Shown piece after piece: positions 5,754 through 10,791 of a DNA stretch of 10,791 nucleotides. Every line of letters starts with the position of its first letter. Positions within the stretch are counted from its first letter, which is position 1. The notes beneath the pieces are model-generated. The model was not told where the DNA came from. It was given only the letters and a program-made list of their open reading frames with translations, and ran no database searches. Made by a program: the position numbers and the translations under genes. The stretch spans positions 1-10,791 of the forward strand of contig CAZNTU010000189.1 of NCBI GenBank assembly GCA_964575975.1, in the 5' to 3' direction. This stretch comes from G963674505 sp964575975 (GTDB taxonomy: Bacteria; Desulfobacterota; Desulfobacteria; Desulfobacterales; SKZT01).

Positions 5754-7493
5754 TTATCTTCGATGGATCGCATTTTCGAGGCACCACGCGGTGCCCCACG
5801 ATCCCGGTCCGATATGGACGCCCGACGTCAGCGAAAGAGGCTGCATCAATATCTCGATATTCGGGAATTTTCGTCGAACCGTTGTTTCGATTTCGTTTTC
5901 CACCCATGCCCGATTGTCGGAATATTCCAGCAGTATGAATAGCAAGCCGGTTTTTTCGGAAGCCTTTCGGAGCCTTTTCATCAGGAATTCCGTTTGCGCC
6001 TTGGCGTTCAACGTCGCGCCTCTGGGTTTCGCCCCCTCTCTTGTAGGCGTGACGACCGGCGCAAGCCCCACCATGTCCCCGAAAAGCGCCCCCGTTCTGG
6101 ACAGCCTGCCGCTCGCAGCCAAATATTCGAGCCGTTCGGGGAAAATGTATTCGTCCGTTCTGTCGTAGACGCTTTCGGCGAATCGGACCACATCGTCGGC
6201 GCTTTTCGCGCCGTCGGCAAACCGGGCGGTCGCGACCGCCATGCATGCTAGCCGCCCCGACGCCGCCCCTGAATCTATGACGGTCAAACGGTTTTCCGGA
6301 TCTTCGGCCCTCTTCCATTCGGTCGCCGCAAAATAATTTCCCGTATAGATCGATCCCGCGCAGAGATACAGGACCCGGTCGTGAAAACTCAGCAGGCGTC
6401 GCAAATTCTGGCCGATTTCGTGCGCAGAGGCCTGGGACGTGGTCACTTTCAACCCGCACCGCAGGTCGCGGTAGATTTTCGAGGAATCCGCCATCGTTTC
6501 CGGCACGCAATCGCGTTCCGTAATGATATAGCTGCTCAAAAGACCGATCCCCAGCCGTTCCGACTCCGCCCGGGAAAGAGAACCGGCCGCGTCGGCGACG
6601 ATATGGATCGGCCGTCCGGCTCCATCCGGCCCGGCCCTTTCCCCCGGCCCCGCCAGTCGCTCGTCCGACCATTCCAGCACTTCCCCCAAACATGCCGCTT
6701 CCTTCTTCAGAGCATCCTTGTTTCGAGTATGAACGTGAATTCGGACAAGGTTGTTTTCGACAGCCGAAACCACGCTGTCCCCGTATAGCGAAAGCCGTCC
6801 TAGAGCATCCGCGCCCCCTTTTGCCGCGCGCACCACCAAGTCCACGCAATGGCCCGAAATTTCGGGGCCGCGGTAGCTCTCCGAAATGCGAAGCTTGCCT
6901 TGAAACCTTCTGACGACCGGGGGAAACGCGACAGCGTCGTCGATCATCCGCCTAAAAAAGCCTTCGAAGAATATAAACATCCCAAGAGCGCCCGAATCCA
7001 CGACGCCGGCTCGTTTCAGTTCCGGAAGAATCGCCGAGGTTTTCTCGACGGATTCTCCGAGGCTGTCCACGATTCGGACGACCCTATGCGCGTCCAACTC
7101 GGGGCCGGCGGTCTCCAGTGCCGCGCACAGGGCGTCGAAAACGCCCAACATCGTGCCCTCGCGCGGATTTCCGATGCTTTTCCAGGCGTTGTCCCTTCCC
7201 AGCACGGACGACCGATGCAGTTCGGCTGCGGACTTTGCCGCAAGAAAGCCGGCGAAAAACCTGGCGGCGATGTTGCCGCTGTTGCCTTTGGCGGAAAACA
7301 GCAGTCGATCGGAAAGCGACCGACAATCCGTCGAACCGGCCGAAGCCGTACGCAAAGGTCCCAGGCTGACAATCAAGTTGCGCCCCGTGTCCGCGTCGGC
7401 GACCGGGAACACGTTGATCCGGTCCAGCAAGTCCGCCCACGCGGACACGCTCTCCACTCCCGCCACCAACGCTCTCGACAGCTTCTCGTCCAA
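5754..7493 (-). CDS. Fused fatty-acid kinase: FakA-like (DAK2) kinase plus FakB-like (DegV) domain
   Basis: About 579 residues. The N-terminal DhaL/DAK2 domain has NVFPVADADTGRN (Mg-ATP-binding Asp33, Asp35), KGNSGNIAA (69-77), REGT (111-114) and GVVDSGALG (163-171). A FakA-type middle domain follows, with Cys216 and His253/His255 (RIHVHT), matching as I recall the zinc ligands of S. aureus FakA. From about residue 294 a DegV/FakB domain begins, with TTSQAS (351-356), Ser381 in AGSIYTG, LEYLAASGRL (455-464) and His560 in HIGPG, the residues that hold the fatty-acid carboxylate in FakB. In Firmicutes FakA phosphorylates a fatty acid carried by a separate FakB, giving acyl-phosphate for PlsX/PlsY; here both parts are one chain. 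The TTG at 7493 lies 2 nt past the thioesterase stop and suggests coupling. An ATG at 7595 would overlap the thioesterase by 100 bp and has no family match. Cytoplasmic. Confidence 0.85.
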   Translation of the reverse strand: MDEKLSRALVAGVESVSAWADLLDRINVFPVADADTGRNLIVSLGPLRTASAGSTDCRSLSDRLLFSAKGNSGNIAARFFAGFLAAKSAAELHRSSVLGRDNAWKSIGNPREGTMLGVFDALCAALETAGPELDAHRVVRIVDSLGESVEKTSAILPELKRAGVVDSGALGMFIFFEGFFRRMIDDAVAFPPVVRRFQGKLRISESYRGPEISGHCVDLVVRAAKGGADALGRLSLYGDSVVSAVENNLVRIHVHTRNKDALKKEAACLGEVLEWSDERLAGPGERAGPDGAGRPIHIVADAAGSLSRAESERLGIGLLSSYIITERDCVPETMADSSKIYRDLRCGLKVTTSQASAHEIGQNLRRLLSFHDRVLYLCAGSIYTGNYFAATEWKRAEDPENRLTVIDSGAASGRLACMAVATARFADGAKSADDVVRFAESVYDRTDEYIFPERLEYLAASGRLSRTGALFGDMVGLAPVVTPTREGAKPRGATLNAKAQTEFLMKRLRKASEKTGLLFILLEYSDNRAWVENEIETTVRRKFPNIEILMQPLSLTSGVHIGPGSWGTAWCLENAIHRR

Positions 7494-7495
7494 TT

Positions 7496-7909
7496 CTAGA
7501 ACCCGAATTTCTCCTGGACGTCCCGGGGGATCTCGAACATGATTTTCATTTCCGGGAGCTGCACCGCAGCCTGGTCGCTCCAACCCTTGGCGCAAAGGTC
7601 GTTGTCAACGACCCGACGGATTTCGAATTCCATCGCGATCTTCACCGTGGCGTCCAAAAGCGTGGCTCGGCATTCGAACTCGTCGTCGTGCCGCAACGGG
7701 GATATATACTTCTGAGACGTCTTGATCAGCGGAAAAATGATCTGTTTTTCCACGGAATACCGGTACAGATCGATTCCCGCCTGGTTGAAAATGCCGAACC
7801 GGGCGATGTCGAAATATTTCATGTAGTTGCCGTGCCAGACCACGTACAGGGGATCGAGGTCGTGAAACGGCACTCTCAGCCGAGTCTTGTATGTTCTGTT
7901 TTCCATCAT
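7496..7909 (-). CDS. Hotdog-fold acyl thioesterase (4HBT/YbgC-like)
   Basis: This 137-residue single-hotdog protein hydrolyses acyl-CoA or acyl-ACP thioesters. The active-site region RVPFHDLDPLYVVWHGNYMKYFD (residues 12-34) has the family Asp (Asp19) followed by the P-x-x-VVWHGNY helix start, as in 4-hydroxybenzoyl-CoA thioesterase and YbgC. Length is normal. The start is the ATGATG pair at 7909/7906, with GGAAGGA 4-7 nt upstream; nine extra in-frame codons upstream have no family match. It leads a two-gene unit with the fatty-acid kinase fusion, whose likely TTG start is 2 nt past this stop. A thioesterase that releases free fatty acid next to a kinase that activates free fatty acid makes a sensible pair. 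Aryl-polyene clusters also carry a 4HBT thioesterase. Confidence 0.9.
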   Translation of the reverse strand: MMENRTYKTRLRVPFHDLDPLYVVWHGNYMKYFDIARFGIFNQAGIDLYRYSVEKQIIFPLIKTSQKYISPLRHDDEFECRATLLDATVKIAMEFEIRRVVDNDLCAKGWSDQAAVQLPEMKIMFEIPRDVQEKFGF

Positions 7910-8036
7910 GGCGTCCTTCCCGTTATGCAAAAGCAAGTCGGGATTTCTATCATTTTTCCCGCCGCGTCGCCATAATAAAGTTTAAAGAGCTTGAAAATCG
8001 AAAGCAAAAAAGGTAACCAAACGTTCGATGGACAAT

Positions 8037-8061
8037 TGGAACCTCGAACAAAGTGGTTCCA
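8037..8061. repeat. Perfect inverted repeat TGGAACC-N11-GGTTCCA
   Basis: The arms 8037-8043 and 8055-8061 are exact reverse complements with an 11-nt spacer, mid-way in the divergent intergenic region. Spacing and position suit a dimeric regulator shared by both genes. No known family consensus is recognised, and there is no T-run for a terminator. Confidence 0.4.
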
Positions 8062-8215
8062 TCAACATTCGACGAAGGCGGCCCCGTGGAAAAAACGGTG
8101 CATCGCAAATGCAAATCCGGCTGTCCGACCAGACGACGCGTTTGCCTGAAAAACAACGAACCACCTCCGAAAAGTGCGATTGCGGAGATTGACAAAATTT
8201 CAACATTTTCTAACC

Positions 8216-8219
8216 GGAG
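8216..8219 (+). promoter_or_regulatory. Ribosome binding site deciding the TTG start of the channel gene
   Basis: GGAG followed by 7 nt and TTG at 8227. The signal peptide begins at this TTG, while the alternative GTG at 8053 has no such site. Confidence 0.6.
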
Positions 8220-8226
8220 ACAGGAT

Positions 8227-10656
8227 TTGAAATTTAAAATTCATCTTTTCACGATTTTTTTTCTTTCTATTTTCGCTTTTTTCATTCCATCGGTTTCTTT
8301 CGCCCAAGAGGGTGCGGGCGACCAGACAAACGCGACTGCCGTCCAGAACGACGAGGATATTTTCAAACCCGAGACGGCAAAGAAGAGGATCGGGGAACTG
8401 GACGCGGCCATGGAGGCGATCGAAAAGCTCGTCGAACAGAGTAAAGCCGAAGACGCCGCTGCGGATCTCGAAGGATTGCAAAACCGGTACATGCTTTTTT
8501 CCAAGATCAAGTCCTCCTATAAGAACTTGAATTCCGTTCGCGAAAAAAACGCGCAGCTGGAAGGCGAGGAAAAGGCGCTGCGGGAGGCACTCGGCGCTCC
8601 GTCGGAAAAAATCCTGCCCAATCCCCCTCCTTATTCCCTGAGCTTTTACGACGAGTTGCTGAGCGGCCAGGAAATTGTCCGTCAGAAGAAACAGGCTGCG
8701 GAGTTCGCCCTGAAAACGGCCAAACTCGCCCTGGAGGACGCCGATACGAATCTGCGGGCGAAACGCGGCAGACTCGAAGGCTTGGCCGGACAGAAAGGAA
8801 ACGCCGCCGAAAGCGGCGGAACCGGCGTCGAAAGTCCCCTGCAAATCGCGGAACTGGAACTGGAACTGGCCCGGATCAATCACCAGATCAGCAAGATGGG
8901 CCTGGATAGCCATACAAGGGAAAAAAGACTGTCGGAGTTGAATTCGGAACTTCTGAAAAAGAAAATCGACTTGGTTCGACAGGGGCTTGTTTTCAACGAA
9001 GAGGACCTGGAAAAGCGTCTTCAAAAAATCGAGGAGCGCAAACGGAAGCTCGAGCAGGAACGCCAAAAGATTCTCGAGGAGCAGAAGGACATCGAAAAGA
9101 AGTGGCACGAGGCCAGGACCAACCTTTTGCAAAACGTGCGCAAGGACAGGGAGGATATACTGAAGGCGGAATCGCTCGCGCGGGAGGCTTGGCTGAACGC
9201 GTACCATATCGCGGTCGAACAAATCGGCTCCAGGATTCAATTGCTGGAACGCGAAAAGGAGGTCGCCAAAAAACGCTACGACCTTTTGGCCGGGAAGGCG
9301 AACCGGAACGACCTGATCCGATGGAGAGAGGAAATCGATGAAAACGTCGCGGAGTTGAACAGTCTTCTGTCCCTCCAGCAAAACTACCAGGCGACCTTGC
9401 GATCCCAGATCGCCCTGATGGAAAAGCAGCTCGAGGAGCAACCCGCCGGCAGCAAACTGGCGAAGCCGCTGGAAAACCGCATCAAAGCCAGCGAGAGACT
9501 CTCCGAGCGCTACGCGGAGTTCATCAACGCCTTGTTGAACTCCGTCAACATGGACCAGAAATTCGGCTCCGAAATCGTGATCCGTCTGGGGCAGGCCGGT
9601 ATTTCGGGAAAAGTATGGGCCTACATGGCCGAATCCAGGATCGTCGGCGCGATCATCATTATAACCGCCGCGATTCTGCTGACCATCGTCGTCGCTTTTT
9701 TCATCAACCGGATTTTGTCCGAAGTCGTCAAAAGAACCAGCTACAACCTGGACGACCACGTTTTGGGGATGATCAAAAAGCCGGTTTTGATCACAATTCT
9801 GCTGGCCGGCGCGTCGGCCTCGGTAAAATGGGCCCAACCCAGTCCGCCTTTCGATTTCATCGTCCTCGCCTTCTTGAAGACCTGCATGATCTTGCTCTGG
9901 AGTCTCACTATAGTCGGGATTATCAAGGGGATCTCTCAAAACTTCATCCAATCCTGGCAAAGGAGCAGGCGCCAAGGAACCGAAATGATCCGCCTAGTGG
10001 ACAATCTGGCGAGACTCGTCGTCATGGTCGGAGGCGTGTTTCTCTTTTTGTCCACTTGGGACATCAACGTCACCCCCCTGCTGGCCTCCGCCGGTATCGC
10101 CGGTGTGGCCGTCGCCTTGGCCGCCAAGGAATCCCTTGCCAACCTCTTCGGCGGTATCAGCCTGATGCTCGACCAGCCATTCAAAACCGGAGACTACATC
10201 GTTCTGGACTCCGGGGAAAGGGGCGAGGTACGGGAAATCGGCATGCGAAGCACCCGCATCTGGACCAGGGACGACGTTCTCATATCCATACCCAACTCCG
10301 TCATCACGAACTCGAAGATCGTCAACGAAAGCGCCCCGCTCCCGAGCTTTCGAGTGCGAGTAAAGGTGGGGGTCGCCTACGGTTCCGACATAAGACTCGT
10401 GGAAAAGGTGCTTCTGGAAGTGGCGACAAAGAACCCGAACGTTGTACGGTCGCCCGAGCCCAGGGTGCGTTTCCGCGCCTTCGGCGACTCCTCCCTCGAC
10501 TTCGAACTCCTCTGCTGGGGCCGTTCCCCCGAACAAAAGGGCTTTCTGATCCACGAACTCAACTGCGAGGTCTACGAGGCGTTCAACAAGGAGAAGATCT
10601 CGATACCTTTTCCGCAGAGGGACGTGCATCTTTTCAATGTCGGGACGGGGAAGTAG
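8227..10656 (+). CDS. Large MscS-family mechanosensitive channel with periplasmic coiled coil
   Basis: This 809-residue inner-membrane channel probably opens under membrane tension to release solutes during hypo-osmotic shock. A signal peptide (residues 1-26, hydrophobic core HLFTIFFLSIFAFFIP, cleavage near SFA/QE) is followed by a long charged helical region (about 46-410) rich in Lys, Glu, Leu and Gln, predicted coiled coil and periplasmic. Transmembrane segments lie near 471-493, 517-532, 544-569 and 595-609. The pore helix (617-647) has SAGIAGVAVALAAKESLANL, keeping leucines at the places of the E. coli MscS gate. The MscS beta domain follows, with GDYIVLDSGERGEVREIG (655-672) and IPNSVITNSKIVN (688-700), then the C-terminal alpha/beta domain. 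The layout recalls MscK/MscM (KefA, YjeP) but is shorter than their ~1100 residues. The TTG at 8227 is chosen because GGAG lies 7 nt upstream and the signal peptide starts there. Confidence 0.92.
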   Translation: MKFKIHLFTIFFLSIFAFFIPSVSFAQEGAGDQTNATAVQNDEDIFKPETAKKRIGELDAAMEAIEKLVEQSKAEDAAADLEGLQNRYMLFSKIKSSYKNLNSVREKNAQLEGEEKALREALGAPSEKILPNPPPYSLSFYDELLSGQEIVRQKKQAAEFALKTAKLALEDADTNLRAKRGRLEGLAGQKGNAAESGGTGVESPLQIAELELELARINHQISKMGLDSHTREKRLSELNSELLKKKIDLVRQGLVFNEEDLEKRLQKIEERKRKLEQERQKILEEQKDIEKKWHEARTNLLQNVRKDREDILKAESLAREAWLNAYHIAVEQIGSRIQLLEREKEVAKKRYDLLAGKANRNDLIRWREEIDENVAELNSLLSLQQNYQATLRSQIALMEKQLEEQPAGSKLAKPLENRIKASERLSERYAEFINALLNSVNMDQKFGSEIVIRLGQAGISGKVWAYMAESRIVGAIIIITAAILLTIVVAFFINRILSEVVKRTSYNLDDHVLGMIKKPVLITILLAGASASVKWAQPSPPFDFIVLAFLKTCMILLWSLTIVGIIKGISQNFIQSWQRSRRQGTEMIRLVDNLARLVVMVGGVFLFLSTWDINVTPLLASAGIAGVAVALAAKESLANLFGGISLMLDQPFKTGDYIVLDSGERGEVREIGMRSTRIWTRDDVLISIPNSVITNSKIVNESAPLPSFRVRVKVGVAYGSDIRLVEKVLLEVATKNPNVVRSPEPRVRFRAFGDSSLDFELLCWGRSPEQKGFLIHELNCEVYEAFNKEKISIPFPQRDVHLFNVGTGK

Positions 10657-10791
10657 AGAGTGAAGAGTAAGGAGGGAGGAGGGCATAAGCGCCGACTTGG
10701 AGCCCGACCGTTGAAAATCGATTGTCGACCATTGACTATCTTGACATCGTAAACACAAGCCGCAACCAATTGAAATATTTCGACCTTGTGC
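10657..10791. other. Non-coding tail with short degenerate repeats
   Basis: After the channel stop, 10657-10682 is a purine-only run of GAGTGAAGAGTAAGGAGG-like units. Around 10711-10747 variants of a TTGAC unit recur: GTTGAAA, ATTGTCGACC, ATTGACT and CTTGACA. No hairpin with a T-run is seen, so there is no visible terminator for the channel gene. No start of another gene is recognised. Confidence 0.45.

Larger units (their letters stand above)
7910..8226. other. Divergent control region between thioesterase and MscS-like genes
   Basis: These 317 bp must serve both directions. On the minus strand a TATTAT -10-like hexamer (7972-7977) lies about 63 bp before the thioesterase start but lacks a good -35. 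On the plus strand TTGACA (8189-8194) lies only 33 bp before the MscS start and has no fitting -10. A perfect 7-bp inverted repeat is at 8037-8061. An open frame from GTG 8053 continues into the channel gene, but its sequence is basic and unlike a signal peptide. Confidence 0.5.

Noticed and set aside
5743..6849. 368-residue minus-strand frame inside the kinase fusion
   Set aside because: It is a frame-shifted shadow of the DegV part, rich in Gly and Arg and without family motifs.
8189..8211. TTGACA before the channel gene as its promoter
   Set aside because: There is no -10-like hexamer at 16-18 bp, and the spacing would place the transcript start inside or after the ribosome binding site.
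8200..9975. 591-residue minus-strand frame opposite the channel gene
   Set aside because: It is an antisense shadow of the coiled-coil region; its Leu, Phe and Gln richness mirrors the Glu- and Lys-rich codons of the real gene.

Overview
The window (about 10.8 kb, moderately high GC) looks like chromosomal DNA of a Gram-negative bacterium. It encodes an outer-membrane beta-barrel of the MipA/OmpV family with a signal peptide, and a mechanosensitive channel with a long periplasmic part. The gene mix, the use of TTG starts and the Fur-type operator next to katG would suit a Desulfobacterota-like (deltaproteobacterial) lineage. That placement is an inference from gene content and no marker gene proves it. 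I see no rRNA, tRNA, CRISPR array, transposase or integrase.

Layout from left to right. (1) 1-742, minus: the N-terminal 247 residues of catalase-peroxidase KatG, cut by the window edge. (2) 743-1387: a gene-free region with the katG control signals: a good ribosome binding site, an imperfect 60-nt hairpin in the leader, a Fur/PerR-type operator overlapping a candidate promoter, a second minus-strand promoter, a plus-strand promoter with no obvious gene, and nested inverted repeats. (3) 1388-4654, minus, transcribed right to left: family 2 glycosyltransferase, then after 193 bp an acyl carrier protein, a FabF-like ketosynthase and a PlsC-like acyltransferase. (4) 4868-5731, plus: MipA/OmpV outer-membrane protein. 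(5) 5754-7909, minus: a 4HBT-type hotdog thioesterase, then a fused protein joining a FakA-like (DAK2) kinase to a FakB-like (DegV) fatty-acid-binding domain. (6) 7910-8226: divergent control region. (7) 8227-10656, plus: a large MscS-family channel with signal peptide and long coiled coil. (8) 10657-10791: a non-coding tail of short degenerate repeats.

The minus-strand genes from 1388 to 7909 read as a lipid-building locus. The ACP carries a chain, the ketosynthase extends it, the thioesterase can release it, the kinase fusion can turn a free fatty acid into acyl-phosphate, and the PlsC-like enzyme can transfer an acyl group to a lipid or glycolipid acceptor that the glycosyltransferase may help make. 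Ketosynthase, ACP, acyltransferase, glycosyltransferase and thioesterase are also the core of aryl-polyene (APE)-type clusters. No ketoreductase, dehydratase, ammonia-lyase or MMPL exporter is present here, so this is either a reduced relative or a different lipid pathway. The most notable single gene is the FakA-FakB fusion.
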